A DNA stretch of 64,000 bases from Gilliamella sp. wkB178 (GCF_001690705.1 NZ_LZGK01000016.1:1-64000); one strand, 5' to 3'; shown: positions 18,042-28,468, counted from the stretch's first letter. A program made the numbers and translations. The notes: a model not told the origin generated them from the sequence alone.

Positions 18042-18058
18042 AGAGGTGGCTATCTAAA

Positions 18059-19387
18059 ATGAAGGAAAGAACCACAGAACTAGTAGAAGGGTTAAGGCAT
18101 TCAGTACCTTATATTAATGCTCATCATGGAAAAACCTTTGTTATTTTATTAACAGGGGCAGTATTAAAAAGTAATAATTATGCAAATATTATTAGTGATA
18201 TCGGTTTGCTTTATAGCCTAGGCATCAAACTGGTTATTGTTAATGGCGCCCGTAATCAAATAGACGAAGCGCTTAAAAACCATAATATAGAACCTAAATA
18301 TTATAAAAACACGCGTATTACCGATGCCCCGACCTTAGATATTGTTAAGCAAATCACAGGACTATTACAACTTAATATTACTGCTGGTTTATCCATGAGT
18401 TTAAACAATACTCCGCTTCAAGGAGCTCACATTAGTGTAGTTAGCGGTAATTTTGTGATAGCCCAACCTTTAGGCGTTGAAGATGGTATTGATTATTGCC
18501 ATACAGGCAAAATACGTCGCATCAATAATGAAGCTATAGATGAACAATTAAAGCGTGGTTCAATTGTGTTATTAGGTCCGGTTGGTGTTTCTGTAACTGG
18601 TGAAAGTTTCAATTTATCATCCGAAGATGTTGCAGCTGAGGTAGCTATTAAATTAAAGGCTGATAAATTAATTAGTTTTTGCGCGGAACAAGGTGTATTA
18701 GATGAACAAGGCCATGTGATCACCGATCTGTTTCCAATTGATGCGGATAACTATGTTAATAACAAAGAACATCAAGGTAAACATTTATCAAGCGAGGCGC
18801 GTTTTTTACGAGCAGCTGCAAAAGCATGCCGTAATGGTGTTAGGCGTAGTCACCTAGTTAGTTATCTAATTGATGGTTCTATTTTACAAGAGTTATTCTC
18901 TCGTGATGGTATTGGTACCCAAGTCGCAATGGAACATTCAGAACAAATTCGTTCAGCAACTATCAATGATATAGGTGGTATTTTAGAACTTATTCGCCCA
19001 TTAGAGGAGCAGGGTATTTTAGTTAAACGTTCGCGTGAACAATTAGAGATGGAGATCGATAAATTCACCATTATAGAACGTGATAATATGACTATTGGTT
19101 GTGCTGCACTTTATCCTTATCAGGAAGAGAAAATGGGTGAAATGGCTTGTGTTGCCATTCATCCAGATTATCGTAATTCTTCCCGAGGTGATTTACTTAT
19201 TGAAAAAATTGCTGAAAGTGCTCGTAATTTAGGGCTTGAAAAAATATTTGTCTTAACAACGCGGAGTATTCACTGGTTTAGAGAAAAAGGTTTTATGCCG
19301 GCAGAGGTAGATGATTTACCTATCAAAAAGAAGAAACTATATAACTATCAACGTAACTCTAAAATACTGATGTTTGATTTAATGTAA
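18059..19387 (+). CDS. argA: N-acetylglutamate synthase
   Basis: ArgA makes N-acetylglutamate from glutamate and acetyl-CoA, the first step of arginine synthesis. The 442-residue protein has an amino-acid-kinase-like domain first ([48 protein letters not shown]), which binds arginine in the family. A GNAT acetyltransferase domain follows from about residue 295, with [23 protein letters not shown] as the acetyl-CoA loop. The length equals E. coli ArgA (443). Two ARG boxes just upstream show repression by ArgR. It converges with mutH. Confidence 0.96.
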   Translation: MKERTTELVEGLRHSVPYINAHHGKTFVILLTGAVLKSNNYANIISDIGLLYSLGIKLVIVNGARNQIDEALKNHNIEPKYYKNTRITDAPTLDIVKQITGLLQLNITAGLSMSLNNTPLQGAHISVVSGNFVIAQPLGVEDGIDYCHTGKIRRINNEAIDEQLKRGSIVLLGPVGVSVTGESFNLSSEDVAAEVAIKLKADKLISFCAEQGVLDEQGHVITDLFPIDADNYVNNKEHQGKHLSSEARFLRAAAKACRNGVRRSHLVSYLIDGSILQELFSRDGIGTQVAMEHSEQIRSATINDIGGILELIRPLEEQGILVKRSREQLEMEIDKFTIIERDNMTIGCAALYPYQEEKMGEMACVAIHPDYRNSSRGDLLIEKIAESARNLGLEKIFVLTTRSIHWFREKGFMPAEVDDLPIKKKKLYNYQRNSKILMFDLM

Positions 19388-19424
19388 TTATTTTGAATGA
19401 TTAATAGGTAGATATCGGTTTGCT

Positions 19425-20093
19425 TTATAGTATTGATGATTGCAAAATTTGCATAGTAAATGATTTTTTAAGATAAAAACCTCGAGGGCGAGTCATAATG
19501 ATGTGGCCATTTTCTCCAATCGCTTCTGTTAATGCTTTGCCATTGGCTGCTTTAGGCCTAATTTGTAAATAGGTACCATAGCGAGCTGTTATTTTTTCAA
19601 CTTGTCCAAGGGCTATCATATCCATTAATTCTTGCCAATCTTGTTTAAGTTGTTGTTCTTGTTCTGCAGTTGGCGTCCATAAAATAGGGTGCCCCACTTT
19701 GCGCTTTGCTAGTGGTATGGTTCTTTCCCCTTCAATTGGAACCCAAAGAACTTTGGTTAGTTTATATTTAACATGACTGGTTTCCCAAATAACGCCATAG
19801 TTTGCCATTAGTGGTGTAACACTAACAAAAGTAGTTTCTAAAGGTCGACCCTGTTTATCAACTGGGATGGTTTTAAGTTCTATGCCTAAATTAGCAAAAT
19901 CTCGTTCAGCTTTACTACCAGCATTAGCCCCTAAAAAAGTTTCAATTAGATTACCAACCCAGCCTTTTTGCTTATTTAAATTTTCAGGGATTGGCATTTT
20001 TAAATAATCTGCTATTTCAGCAAAAGTATAGCCTGCCGCTAATTTGGCCCGATTCAATAATTGTTGTTCATCAGTAGGGAAAAATATTGTCAT
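19425..20093 (-). CDS. mutH: DNA mismatch repair endonuclease MutH
   Basis: MutH nicks the unmethylated strand at hemimethylated GATC sites after activation by MutS and MutL. The catalytic DX(n)EXK triad is present: [15 protein letters not shown] holds the aspartate, glutamate and lysine at about residues 65-75. [24 protein letters not shown] and [12 protein letters not shown] also match the family. The length of 222 is close to the E. coli value of 229. Its presence implies Dam-directed mismatch repair. The sequence before the ATG lacks a clear ribosome site. Unlike in E. coli it is not beside rppH. Confidence 0.95.
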   Translation of the reverse strand: MTIFFPTDEQQLLNRAKLAAGYTFAEIADYLKMPIPENLNKQKGWVGNLIETFLGANAGSKAERDFANLGIELKTIPVDKQGRPLETTFVSVTPLMANYGVIWETSHVKYKLTKVLWVPIEGERTIPLAKRKVGHPILWTPTAEQEQQLKQDWQELMDMIALGQVEKITARYGTYLQIRPKAANGKALTEAIGENGHIIMTRPRGFYLKKSFTMQILQSSIL

Positions 20094-20124
20094 CTGGGGG
20101 ATTTTATAACTTTTTTTAACTTAA

Positions 20125-20154
20125 ATACACAACCAAATTGTCTTGGTTGTGTAT
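20125..20154. terminator. Hairpin between the reductase gene and mutH
   Basis: A perfect 12-bp stem (ATACACAACCAA / TTGGTTGTGTAT) with a 6-nt loop lies 16 bp past the stop of the minus-strand reductase gene. The T tract after it on the minus strand is poor, so termination may be partial, with read-through into mutH. Confidence 0.5.
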
Positions 20155-20170
20155 ATCGTAAAAAAAGGAC

Positions 20171-20719
20171 TTAACTTAATTTTTCAACCCAAGTTGCGTA
20201 AGCATTAATAATCGATGAAAGAAACTCTTGGCTTTTAGCTGTTATGTTACCATTGGCATCGAAAGCAGAGCTAACACCACCAAAATAAGCTTCAGGTTGT
20301 TGCAAGGTAGGCATGTCAAGGAAGACTAATGATTGACGTAACTGATGATTTGCACCAAAACCACCAATTCCACCAGGTGAAACGGAAATAATTGCAGCTG
20401 GTTTTTTAGACCAAACACTTTGTCCATAAGGACGGGAGCCAACATCAATGGCATTTTTAATGACAGCTGGCAAGCCGCGGTTATATTCAGGCGTTATAAA
20501 AATAACACCTTGGCAATTAGCTATTTCTTGACGGAAACGAGTGTAAGATGGCGGAGGTGTTTGGGTATCAATATCTTCGTTATATAAAGGTAAATCACCA
20601 ATTTGAATGATATGTAATGAAAGTGATGATGGTGCAATTTGTTGAAAAACTTTAGCAATTTTTAAATTATAAGAATCTTTACGTAAACTACCGACTAATA
20701 CTGCAATTTTCTTACTCAT
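20171..20719 (-). CDS. NADPH-dependent FMN reductase (ChrR/azoreductase family)
   Basis: A 182-residue flavodoxin-fold reductase. The FMN phosphate loop is GSLRKDSYN at residues 10-18, and the second flavin motif is TPEYNRGLPAVIKNAIDVGSR near residue 76, as in E. coli ChrR (YieF) and related quinone/chromate reductases. Such enzymes reduce quinones by two electrons with NAD(P)H; the true substrate here cannot be told. It follows dps on the same strand after a terminator-like hairpin, which fits an oxidative stress setting (inference). Confidence 0.82.
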   Translation of the reverse strand: MSKKIAVLVGSLRKDSYNLKIAKVFQQIAPSSLSLHIIQIGDLPLYNEDIDTQTPPPSYTRFRQEIANCQGVIFITPEYNRGLPAVIKNAIDVGSRPYGQSVWSKKPAAIISVSPGGIGGFGANHQLRQSLVFLDMPTLQQPEAYFGGVSSAFDANGNITAKSQEFLSSIINAYATWVEKLS

Positions 20720-20744
20720 TTTCTATCCTCACTCCTCTTAAAAC

Positions 20745-20767
20745 AAGAGGCACTTATTGTGCCTCTT
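20745..20767 (-). terminator. dps terminator
   Basis: Perfect 9-bp stem AAGAGGCAC / GTGCCTCTT with a 5-nt loop. On the minus strand it is followed by GTTTTAAG. It lies between dps and the reductase gene. Confidence 0.65.
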
Positions 20768-20801
20768 ATATATATTAAATAATTTTCGTAAAGAGAAAAT
20801 A

Positions 20802-21338
20802 TTAATGACCAGATGAATCCATTTTACGACCAGTTTCAAATAAGAACCAAGCACGTTTTTCAGTTTGGTCAATCCATTCTTCAATTAAACTTGCTGTGGC
20901 AGTATCATTATATTTGTCACAAATATCATGAGCTTCACGCATGCGAGCAGTTAGTTTGATATTGTCTTGGCAAAGTTCAGCAAGCATATCTGATGGTTCA
21001 ACAAAATCTGCATTATTATCTGAAATGCTTTGTAATTTAGAAATGTGACCAATTGAGCGTAAAGTGGTACCACCTAATTTACGTACGCGTTCGGCGATAG
21101 GATCAGTCATAGCAAATAATTGTTCACCATGATCATCTAACATTAAATGATAATCACGGAAGTGTGGTCCACTTACATGCCAATGGAAGTTTTTAGTTTT
21201 TAAATATAGAGCAAATACATCCGCTAATACAGAATTCATTGCGCCACTAATATCTTTTGAGGCTTTGGAACCTAAATCGGTAGGAAATAAAATAGCTGAT
21301 TGTTGTAATTTTTTGCTAGAAGTAGTACTTTTAGACAT
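20802..21338 (-). CDS. dps: DNA-binding ferritin-like protein Dps
   Basis: Dps forms a 12-subunit shell that oxidises and stores iron with peroxide and coats DNA in starved cells. The ferroxidase residues are visible in KNFHWHVSGPHF and in MLDDHGEQLFAMTDPIAERVRKLGG, which matches the Dps signature. The N-terminus (MSKSTTSSKKLQQ) is lysine-rich, as expected for DNA binding. At 178 residues it is a little longer than E. coli Dps (167). AAGGAG precedes the start. The upstream region carries a 12-bp direct repeat (21424-21453) that may be a regulator site. Confidence 0.93.
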   Translation of the reverse strand: MSKSTTSSKKLQQSAILFPTDLGSKASKDISGAMNSVLADVFALYLKTKNFHWHVSGPHFRDYHLMLDDHGEQLFAMTDPIAERVRKLGGTTLRSIGHISKLQSISDNNADFVEPSDMLAELCQDNIKLTARMREAHDICDKYNDTATASLIEEWIDQTEKRAWFLFETGRKMDSSGH

Positions 21339-21423
21339 CGCATTTCTCCTTTAATTAAATAACAAATAATTGTTAGTTAACAAATTACGCCAACTCAATA
21401 TTAAAGTCCAATAAAATTAAGCT

Positions 21424-21453
21424 TATTTTAGCTATCATTGCTATTTTAGCTAT
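21424..21453 (-). promoter_or_regulatory. 12-bp direct repeat upstream of dps
   Basis: TATTTTAGCTAT occurs twice (21424-21435 and 21442-21453), 18 bp apart start to start. On the minus strand each unit reads ATAGCTAAAATA. The ATAG elements recall part of an OxyR site, but the full four-element OxyR pattern is not present. It lies about 85-115 bp before dps. Confidence 0.45.
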
Positions 21454-21564
21454 CTATGATTGCAATTTATTTTATATTAATAAATTATAACATAATGTAT
21501 AATAGTCATTTTTTAGTCAAACTTGCAATAAAAAGCATATGAATAGAGTCATGGTTATAGTTAC

Positions 21565-21619
21565 AAAAATTAAGTATGAATAATATGTGATCAAACATTA
21601 GAATTCATACTTAATTTTT
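21565..21619 (-). terminator. serA terminator
   Basis: A perfect 17-bp inverted repeat (arms 21565-21581 and 21603-21619, AAAAATTAAGTATGAAT and its complement) with a 21-nt loop. On the minus strand the stem ends in TTTTT. It lies 37 bp beyond the serA stop. Confidence 0.75.
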
Positions 21620-21655
21620 ATTAAAAGTTAATGATATTTATTATTGATATGAACA

Positions 21656-22897
21656 TTAAAATAGTAATCGGGCTCTAATAGTTCCGGGTACATTTTTTAA
21701 CTTAACTAATAATTCTTCGGCTTTATTTTGTTCTACTCTATCAATGTCAATAACTACATAGCCAATTGTAGGATCGGTTTGTAAATATTGGGCTGATATA
21801 TTCAGACCTTGTTCAGCAAATAGGGTATTGATGGCAGTCAAAACTCCAGGTTGATTATGGTGAATATTTAAGAACCGACTGGTACTGTTAGCCAAAATAG
21901 GTAATGATGCTTCAGGGAAATTGACTGCTGAAAGTGTCGCCCCTGTATCCGAGTATTTAGCTAATTTACTAGCTACTTCAATACCAATGTTTTCCTGAGC
22001 TTCGCTAGTTGAACCGCCAATATGAGGAGTAATAATAACATTATCAAATTTACATAGTGGTGATTGAAATGGATCACTATTACTTGCTGGTTCTGTTGGG
22101 AATACATCAATAGCTGCGCCACTAAGTTTATTGGTTTCTAAGGCTTGTGTTAATGCATTAATATCGATTACTGTACCACGAGATGCATTAATTAAAATTG
22201 CATTGGTTTTCATCATAGCAATCTCATTGGTACCTATCATATTCATTGTCGTTGGATTTTCAGGTACATGCATGCTGACAATATCACTTATCTTCAGTAA
22301 CTCTTGCATTGTAGACATTTGTTTAGCGTTTCCTAATGGTAACTTTGTTTCAATATCATAAAAGTGAACATTCATACCAAGTGATTCAGCCAAGACACTT
22401 AATTGACTACCAATGTGTCCATAACCAATAATCCCAAGGTTTTTACCTCGAGCTTCATGTGAACCAGTGGCAATTTTATTCCATTTACCTTGATGAGCTT
22501 TAGCATTTGCTTCAGGTACGCGGCGAAGTAATAAAATGGCTTCAGCTAATACTAGTTCAGCAACAGAACGAGTATTAGAAAATGGCGCATTAAATACAGG
22601 TATACCTTTAACAGTAGCTGCTTGTAAATCAACTTGATTAGTACCAATACAAAAACAACCAATACCTGCAAGTTTGGGGGCGGCTTCAATAATTTCTTTG
22701 GTTAGATGAGTTCTGGACCGAATGCCAACAAAACGGGCATCTTTGAGTGCTTGTTTTAGTTCTGTAGGGGATAGTGCACTTTTATGATACTCAATATTTG
22801 TATAACCTGATGATTTTAAAGTTTCAATGGCACTAGGATGAATACCTTCCAATAATAGAAACTTATTTTCGTCTTTGGTTAAAACCTGAACAACCAT
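21656..22897 (-). CDS. serA: D-3-phosphoglycerate dehydrogenase
   Basis: SerA oxidises 3-phosphoglycerate with NAD, the committed step of serine synthesis. The 413-residue protein keeps the E. coli layout. The substrate-binding and nucleotide domains carry GIIGYGHIGSQ near residue 158, the catalytic arginine in NASRGTVID, the glutamate in DVFPTEP, and the histidine in ITPHIGGST. A C-terminal ACT domain (HHNQPGVLTAINTLFAEQGLNI) binds serine for feedback inhibition. GGGA precedes the start. serA-rpiA-argP keeps enterobacterial order. Serine made here is degraded by the sdaC-sdaB genes at 42992-45912. Confidence 0.97.
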   Translation of the reverse strand: MVVQVLTKDENKFLLLEGIHPSAIETLKSSGYTNIEYHKSALSPTELKQALKDARFVGIRSRTHLTKEIIEAAPKLAGIGCFCIGTNQVDLQAATVKGIPVFNAPFSNTRSVAELVLAEAILLLRRVPEANAKAHQGKWNKIATGSHEARGKNLGIIGYGHIGSQLSVLAESLGMNVHFYDIETKLPLGNAKQMSTMQELLKISDIVSMHVPENPTTMNMIGTNEIAMMKTNAILINASRGTVIDINALTQALETNKLSGAAIDVFPTEPASNSDPFQSPLCKFDNVIITPHIGGSTSEAQENIGIEVASKLAKYSDTGATLSAVNFPEASLPILANSTSRFLNIHHNQPGVLTAINTLFAEQGLNISAQYLQTDPTIGYVVIDIDRVEQNKAEELLVKLKNVPGTIRARLLF

Positions 22898-22958
22898 TTT
22901 TCCCTCTCTTTCCTATAAATTAATCGATAGTTATTATTATAAAAAGTAATAAATGAAA

Positions 22959-23615
22959 TTACTTCATTTCCTTCACACCTATGCTAGTCCCTATAAGTGC
23001 TATGTCTGCTCCTTTATTCGCAAATAGACCTACTGTTACTACTCCAGGAATGTTATTAATTCGGTTTTCTAATTCGATAGGTTTAGCAATGATAAGATCA
23101 TGAACATCTAAAATAACATTGCCATTATCAGTAACAACACCTTGACGATATATTGGTTTCCCTCCAAGCTTGAATAATTCTCTGGCCACGTAAGATCGCG
23201 CCATGGGAATTACTTCAATAGGTAAGGGGAATTTGCCCAATACGTCAACGACTTTTGACTCATCCACAATGCAAATAAACTGTTTTGCTAGTGCCGAAAC
23301 AATTTTTTCACGAGTTAAAGCCGCCCCGCCTCCTTTAATCATTTGCATATGATGATTAATTTCATCAGCACCATCAACATAAACATCCAAGCTATCAACT
23401 TCATTGCAATCTAATACAGGGATACCATAACTTTTTAATTTTTGAGTTGAGGCATCTGAGCTAGATACTGTTCCTTTAATTTGACCTTTAATTGTAGCTA
23501 ATGCATCAATAAAATGTGTAGCAGTTGATCCTGTGCCAACTCCTACTAATGAATCAGGTTTAACATATTTTAATGCTGACCAGCCTACTGCTTTTTTTAA
23601 TTCATCTTGAGTCAT
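22959..23615 (-). CDS. rpiA: Ribose-5-phosphate isomerase A
   Basis: RpiA interconverts ribose 5-phosphate and ribulose 5-phosphate. At 218 residues it is close to the E. coli length of 219. The family motifs are [15 protein letters not shown] near residue 25 (phosphate loop), [11 protein letters not shown] with the active-site aspartates near 81, and [14 protein letters not shown] with the catalytic lysine and glutamate. It reads in the same direction as serA, 61 bp upstream of it, and diverges from argP. Confidence 0.97.
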   Translation of the reverse strand: MTQDELKKAVGWSALKYVKPDSLVGVGTGSTATHFIDALATIKGQIKGTVSSSDASTQKLKSYGIPVLDCNEVDSLDVYVDGADEINHHMQMIKGGGAALTREKIVSALAKQFICIVDESKVVDVLGKFPLPIEVIPMARSYVARELFKLGGKPIYRQGVVTDNGNVILDVHDLIIAKPIELENRINNIPGVVTVGLFANKGADIALIGTSIGVKEMK

Positions 23616-23822
23616 GATATCACCCTATTATTAAAAATAATTTTCCTTAGCCATAAAAATTAAAAGCAAAATTTATGAAGATATGGCATAGTAACCAATT
23701 GGAAAGCAAAAATCATTAGGATTTTAAGAAAATATTTTAATTTTTAGCTATATTTACGTCTTTTTTCTATATTAAAATGACTTGTGTATTTAGGCAATAA
23801 TTGAATCATTTATAAAGAGATT

Positions 23823-24728
23823 ATGAAGCGTCCAGATTATAGAGCACTCCAAGCATTAGATGCAGTGATAAAAGAACGAGGGTTTGAAAGAGCTGCCGAT
23901 AAGTTGTGTATTACGCAGCCTGCAGTGTCACAGCGTATTAAGCAATTAGAAAGCTTTTTTGGGCAACAGCTACTGGTGCGGACTATTCCGCCAAAAGCCA
24001 CTAAACAAGGTGAACATCTCCTCGGATTATTGCATCAAGTTGAATTATTAGAACAACAATGGTTAGGTGATAATGAACAAAATACGACACCATTGTCATT
24101 ATCTATTGCGATCAATGCTGATTCTTTAGCTACTTGGTTATTACCGGCATTAAAACCAGTATTGAATAAAAATATATTACGTTTTGATATCCAAGTAAAA
24201 GATGAAGAACATACTTTAGAATTATTACGCTTAGGGACAGTAGTTGCTGCGATTAGTATTCAAAACACACCTTTGCCAGGTTGCTTATCCGATTTGTTAG
24301 GTGCGTTAGATTATATTTTTGTTGCTTCGCCTGATTTTGCTAAAAAATACTTCCCTAATGGCGTTACTCGGGCATCATTATTAAAAGCGCCTGCAGTAGC
24401 GTTTGATCATTTAGATGATATGCATCAAGCTTTTTTACAGGAGAACTTTAATCTAACTCCAGGCAGTGTGGTATGTCATATTACTAGTTCTTCTGAGGCT
24501 TTTGTGCATTTAGCTAAACAAGGGTCTGCATGTTGCATGTTACCAATATTACAAGTCGAACAAGAATTAAAAAATGGTGAGTTAATTAATCTAACAGAAG
24601 GATTATATCAAAGGCGTATGCTTTATTGGCATCGATTTGCACCAGAAAGTAGTGTGATGCAAAATATTTCTGAAACATTAATTAACTATGCACATAACAC
24701 ACTTTCACAACCTCAACATCATAAGTAA
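23823..24728 (+). CDS. argP: LysR-type regulator ArgP
   Basis: ArgP (IciA) activates argO, lysine-related genes and others, with arginine and lysine as effectors. The 301-residue protein begins [43 protein letters not shown], the family helix-turn-helix, and follows E. coli ArgP through [36 protein letters not shown] and [11 protein letters not shown]. It diverges from rpiA with a 207-bp gap, as in E. coli where yqfE lies between. The ribosome site is AAAGAG. Confidence 0.95.
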   Translation: MKRPDYRALQALDAVIKERGFERAADKLCITQPAVSQRIKQLESFFGQQLLVRTIPPKATKQGEHLLGLLHQVELLEQQWLGDNEQNTTPLSLSIAINADSLATWLLPALKPVLNKNILRFDIQVKDEEHTLELLRLGTVVAAISIQNTPLPGCLSDLLGALDYIFVASPDFAKKYFPNGVTRASLLKAPAVAFDHLDDMHQAFLQENFNLTPGSVVCHITSSSEAFVHLAKQGSACCMLPILQVEQELKNGELINLTEGLYQRRMLYWHRFAPESSVMQNISETLINYAHNTLSQPQHHK

Positions 24729-24820
24729 TAACTGAAACTGTTTGAATTTTATACTTAAACAATAGTTTTATCTAAAAAATTTTTTCAATATTGCATCGTT
24801 TAAAACAAAGAGCCACTAAT

Positions 24821-25894
24821 ATGAGTCAATTAAAAAATGATCGCTACTTACGAGCTTTACAGTGTTTACCTGTAGATTACACACCAGTGTGGATGATGCG
24901 TCAAGCAGGTCGCTATTTGCCAGAATATCGTCAACTGAGGTTAAAGGCAGGTGATTTTATGACATTATGTCAAACTCCTGAACTTGCTTGTGAAGTAACT
25001 TTACAACCATTAAAACGATTTAATCTAGATGCAGCCATTATTTTTTCTGATATTTTAACTATTCCTGATGCAATGGGTTTAGGGTTGTATTTTGAAACCG
25101 GTGAGGGGCCAAAATTTGTTAAACCAATTTTAAGTAATACTGATATTGAACAATTACCAATTCCAGATCCCGAACAATCCCTGAAATATGTTATGGATGC
25201 TATTCGCCTTACCAAAAAAGAGTTAGCTGGAAAAGTACCATTAATAGGTTTTTCCGGTAGCCCTTGGACATTAGCAACTTACATGCTTGAAGGTGGCAGT
25301 AGTAAGGCATTTACTAAAATCAAAAAAATGATGTATTGCGACCCCAAAGCATTGCATTTACTGCTCAATAAACTATCAACCAGTATTGCACTATATCTAA
25401 ATGCTCAAATTCAAGCCGGAGCTCAATCTATTATGATTTTTGATACTTGGGGCGGGATATTAAGTCATCAATGTTATCAAGAGTTCTCACTTTATTATAT
25501 GCAATTGATTGTGTCGCAGTTAACTCTCGGAGTTAAAAGTACTGATGTTATGTCTTATGTGCCTGTCACTTTATTTACTAAAGGTGGTGGTTTATGGTTA
25601 GATCTTATTATGCAAACTGGATGTGATGCGGTTGGCGTTGATTGGACCGTAGATTTAAGTGAAATAAAGCATAAAGGTCAAATTGCTGTGCAAGGAAATT
25701 TAGATCCTTCAATTTTATATGCTGGTAAAACAATCATTGAGTCTAATGTTGATGCTGTTCTTAATGAGTTTGGGCGTTATAATGGACATATTTTTAATTT
25801 GGGGCATGGTATTCACCAAGATACTCCAGTAGAGCATGTGCAATATTTGATAGATGCTGTACATCAGCAATCTAAAAGGTTTCATTATGATTAA
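24821..25894 (+). CDS. hemE: Uroporphyrinogen decarboxylase
   Basis: HemE removes four carboxyl groups from uroporphyrinogen III to give coproporphyrinogen III in haem synthesis. Motifs are the N-terminal [15 protein letters not shown] (PVWxMRQAGR signature), [25 protein letters not shown] with the key aspartate, and [15 protein letters not shown] choose the ATG at 24821, which gives [13 protein letters not shown] as in E. coli and has AAAGAG upstream; the in-frame TTG at 24791 has no support. Its end overlaps yjaG. nfi, which follows hemE in E. coli, is missing. Confidence 0.96.
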   Translation: MSQLKNDRYLRALQCLPVDYTPVWMMRQAGRYLPEYRQLRLKAGDFMTLCQTPELACEVTLQPLKRFNLDAAIIFSDILTIPDAMGLGLYFETGEGPKFVKPILSNTDIEQLPIPDPEQSLKYVMDAIRLTKKELAGKVPLIGFSGSPWTLATYMLEGGSSKAFTKIKKMMYCDPKALHLLLNKLSTSIALYLNAQIQAGAQSIMIFDTWGGILSHQCYQEFSLYYMQLIVSQLTLGVKSTDVMSYVPVTLFTKGGGLWLDLIMQTGCDAVGVDWTVDLSEIKHKGQIAVQGNLDPSILYAGKTIIESNVDAVLNEFGRYNGHIFNLGHGIHQDTPVEHVQYLIDAVHQQSKRFHYD

Positions 25895-26480
25895 AAATCC
25901 AGTTCAATTACGCATGGCAAAGTTAGCTGTATGGCAACAACGATTATTTATGGTTTGTTTATGCGAACGGATGTATCCTAATTTTGCTTATTATTGTCAA
26001 CAACAGCAAAATGATGAAGATGTTAAAAGTTACAAAAAAATACTTGATCTAATTTGGGAATCTTTATTAGTTAAAGATGTAAAAATTAATTTTGATTTAC
26101 AATTAGAAAAATTAGAAGCTATTATACCGTCTGTAAACGATGATAGCCCTTATATGGTTTATCCAGCGATAGATGCTTGTCAAGCGTTGAGTGAACTTTT
26201 ACATTCTTATTTGAGTGGTGAAATAGCTGAGCATACCACTAAAGTTAGTAGTATCTCGGCAACGACTATAGCTGAATTTGAAATGACTAAAGCCGATTCT
26301 TCTCTATCAGAAGATGAACAGACACTTTTACCACCTATAATTGACGAATTTGATTTACAGTGGGAAATTTTTCGGTTATTACGAGATGAATCTCACGATA
26401 TAATTGAATTAATAAAAGGCTTAAAGTCTGATATCCGCGCAGTCGCAACTAGCAATATTGGTGTTTTTTTGAGCAATTAA
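25887..26480 (+). CDS. yjaG: YjaG, DUF416 family protein
   Basis: A roughly 197-residue helical, acidic protein of the DUF416 family, of unknown function. [21 protein letters not shown] and [13 protein letters not shown] are shared with E. coli YjaG. The ATG at 25887 is supported by AAAAGG upstream and gives [18 protein letters not shown]. It overlaps the end of hemE by 8 bp, so the two are probably translated together. The order hemE-yjaG-hupA is that of E. coli with nfi lost. Confidence 0.85.
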   Translation: MIKNPVQLRMAKLAVWQQRLFMVCLCERMYPNFAYYCQQQQNDEDVKSYKKILDLIWESLLVKDVKINFDLQLEKLEAIIPSVNDDSPYMVYPAIDACQALSELLHSYLSGEIAEHTTKVSSISATTIAEFEMTKADSSLSEDEQTLLPPIIDEFDLQWEIFRLLRDESHDIIELIKGLKSDIRAVATSNIGVFLSN

Positions 26481-26585
26481 ATCGCTGAAAGCCAAATTTT
26501 TTTATTTTTTATTAAATTTTTCTTTAATATTAGGGAAATATAGACTACATTTAGTACCAATGTAATCCAAATGTCGTTTACAGCC

Positions 26586-26609
26586 GTAAAGTTATATTTT
26601 TAACTTTAC
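26586..26609. other. Inverted repeat upstream of hupA
   Basis: Perfect 9-bp arms GTAAAGTTA / TAACTTTAC with a 6-nt loop, 46 bp before hupA. There is no T run, so it is not a normal terminator. It could be an operator or a leader hairpin. Confidence 0.4.
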
Positions 26610-26655
26610 TTATAACATTACTTTAACAATAAAATAATTATGTAAGGATATATCC

Positions 26656-26928
26656 ATGAATAAAACAGAACTTGTCGATGCGATTGCTAGCAAAGCTAAT
26701 ATTACAAAAGTAGCTGCTAAAACAGCACTAGAAGCAACTCTAGCTGCTGTTACTGAATCATTAAAAGCTGGAAACCCAGTGCAATTAGTTGGTTTTGGTA
26801 CATTTAAAGTAAATGCTCGTAAAGCACGTACTGGCCGTAATCCTAAAACTGGTAAAGAAATTAAGATTCCAGCAAGCAAAGTTCCAGCTTTTGTATCTGG
26901 TAAAAGCTTAAAAGAAGCAATTAAATAA
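26656..26928 (+). CDS. hupA: DNA-binding protein HU-alpha
   Basis: HU is a nucleoid protein that bends DNA. The 90-residue sequence begins [18 protein letters not shown] and carries the beta-arm [20 protein letters not shown] with the conserved proline that enters the minor groove. The position after hemE-yjaG identifies it as the hupA locus, although the paralogs HupA and HupB are hard to separate by sequence alone. Confidence 0.94.
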   Translation: MNKTELVDAIASKANITKVAAKTALEATLAAVTESLKAGNPVQLVGFGTFKVNARKARTGRNPKTGKEIKIPASKVPAFVSGKSLKEAIK

Positions 26929-26972
26929 TATTGCTTTTTATTTCTACCAGTTGTTTTTGATAGGAAATTATT

Positions 26973-27010
26973 AATAGGTCATAAGTGATAATCTTATGAC
27001 CTATTATTTT
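26973..27010 (+). terminator. hupA terminator
   Basis: A perfect 13-bp stem (AATAGGTCATAAG / CTTATGACCTATT) with a 7-nt loop and a short ATTTT tract, 44 bp after hupA. Confidence 0.75.
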
Positions 27011-27085
27011 GTATTTCTATTTATTATTGTTTTTTTAGTAAACCGCTCATATATTTCTATAAATGAAATTTTATTGCTAATAAAC

Positions 27086-27571
27086 TTAAGTTGTTATTTC
27101 AACAAAATGAGCCTTTAAAACATTGGCTAAATCTTGCGGGGCAATTTCAATTTCTAATCCTCGTCGTCCACCCGATACAAACATCATTGCAAATTGTTGG
27201 GCGGTTAAATCAATTAATGTTGGTAAATGTTTTTTTTGACCTAATGGACTGATTCCGCCAACTAAGTAACCGGTGATTTTTTGGGCTATATTCGGATCAG
27301 CTAATTCAATTTTTTTACAGTCTAATGCTTTGGCTGTTTTTTTAAGATCTAAATGACAATCCACCGGTAATACACAAACCGCAAAAGATTTGTTGTCACA
27401 ATTTAAATTGACAACAAGTGTTTTAAAAATTTGTCCAGCAACAATATGTAACAGAGGATCAAGTTTACTAACTGCTTCTCGCCCATAGTGGGTTTCATTT
27501 ACATCATGTTCATATTGATGAATATTAAATTTGATTTTTAACTTTTTAAGCAAATTAATAGCTGGCGTCAT
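27086..27571 (-). CDS. ybaK: Cys-tRNA(Pro)/Cys-tRNA(Cys) deacylase YbaK
   Basis: YbaK hydrolyses cysteine wrongly attached to tRNA-Pro, working with ProRS. The product reads [23 protein letters not shown] and carries the catalytic lysine in QIFKTLVV near residue 45, [14 protein letters not shown], and [13 protein letters not shown] choose the ATG corresponding to 27571, which matches the E. coli start and has GGGGAA upstream; an in-frame start at 27595 has no support. Its partner enzyme is encoded at 40762-42483 (proS). Confidence 0.93.
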   Translation of the reverse strand: MTPAINLLKKLKIKFNIHQYEHDVNETHYGREAVSKLDPLLHIVAGQIFKTLVVNLNCDNKSFAVCVLPVDCHLDLKKTAKALDCKKIELADPNIAQKITGYLVGGISPLGQKKHLPTLIDLTAQQFAMMFVSGGRRGLEIEIAPQDLANVLKAHFVEITT

Positions 27572-27611
27572 TATAATTCCCCTCTTAAATAACAACGGTT
27601 TATTCAGTAGT

Positions 27612-27644
27612 CTGTTTCTACTAAAAGTTAATTAGTAGAAACAG
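27612..27644 (-). terminator. Hairpin between the YciC-like gene and ybaK
   Basis: A perfect 13-bp stem (CTGTTTCTACTAA / TTAGTAGAAACAG, 7-nt loop) begins 15 bp after the stop of the YciC-like gene on the minus strand. No T run follows on that strand, so its role as a terminator is uncertain. Confidence 0.4.
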
Positions 27645-27658
27645 CTTGTTATTTTGTA

Positions 27659-28468
27659 TCATAATATCAAATTGTTATTAGGGTTATTTTCTATTAAGTT
27701 CGTTTCGTTATCAGAAATGAGTTGAGTTAAGCGATAAAAAAAGCAGATTACGAAAATATCAACCAGATTAGATACAGTTGCCAATATAAAATCCAAAATA
27801 AAGTTATTTTCTTTATAAGTCATCGCTAATGCGGAGAGTATAATCATACAAATAATATTAATAATTATCATTAAACAACCTAATTGCCAATATTGTTTAG
27901 CTAATTGATGGCTTTGCATAAAAAGCTGGATAAAACTTTTTGTTGATGGATTAATAATTGAACCAATAAAAAAGAAATAAACAGTAACCATAAGAAGCAT
28001 CAAACCAACCATAAAAAGTATAGCTATTATTGCACCTAATGTAGGCACAATCATCTGAAGCACAAAAAATATTAAGCTAAAGAATAGTGCAATAAACAGA
28101 ACAATAAACATATAAATGATATTAAAACCTAATACTTTTATTAGGCTCGATACTGATTTTGATAGTAGTATATTAATATTAAATTTATCATTAATAGATA
28201 GATTATAAATAGTGGCAATATTTACTGAAATAATAATTAAAGATGAAAATATCAATACACTAGCCATTTTTAACATGGACGAAAATACAACTGATGTATC
28301 CCGAGTATTAGATAATTGTTCAATCGCCTCATTATTCATGAAATAATTAGTTATAGATACATGGAATAATCCAATTATGATACTTACTATAATAATTAGC
28401 CAAAATCGGTTCCGAATAAAATTAGTAGTTTGATTAAAAATCGAAGAAAAGGTTAAGTTTGTTTGCAT
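27659..28468 (-). CDS. yciC: YciC-like (UPF0259) inner membrane protein
   Basis: A 269-residue membrane protein with about six long hydrophobic segments. The N-terminal FNQTTNFIRNRFWLIIIVSII resembles the E. coli YciC start (TGNFFRNQFMTILLVSL), and the C-terminal CFFYRLTQLI resembles its YLFRLYMLI end, so it probably belongs to UPF0259, whose function is unknown. The sequence is very rich in Ile and Phe. It lies 65 bp after glyS on the same strand and may be read with it. Confidence 0.6.
   Translation of the reverse strand: MQTNLTFSSIFNQTTNFIRNRFWLIIIVSIIIGLFHVSITNYFMNNEAIEQLSNTRDTSVVFSSMLKMASVLIFSSLIIISVNIATIYNLSINDKFNINILLSKSVSSLIKVLGFNIIYMFIVLFIALFFSLIFFVLQMIVPTLGAIIAILFMVGLMLLMVTVYFFFIGSIINPSTKSFIQLFMQSHQLAKQYWQLGCLMIIINIICMIILSALAMTYKENNFILDFILATVSNLVDIFVICFFYRLTQLISDNETNLIENNPNNNLIL

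Larger units (their letters stand above)
17718..18058. other. Intergenic region before argA
   Basis: About 340 bp. It holds the transporter terminator (17840-17876), one copy of the 37-nt repeat (17886-17922), a possible -35 TTGCCA at 17987, two ArgR boxes (18003-18041) and the argA ribosome site. I see no coding frame or RNA gene. Confidence 0.65.
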
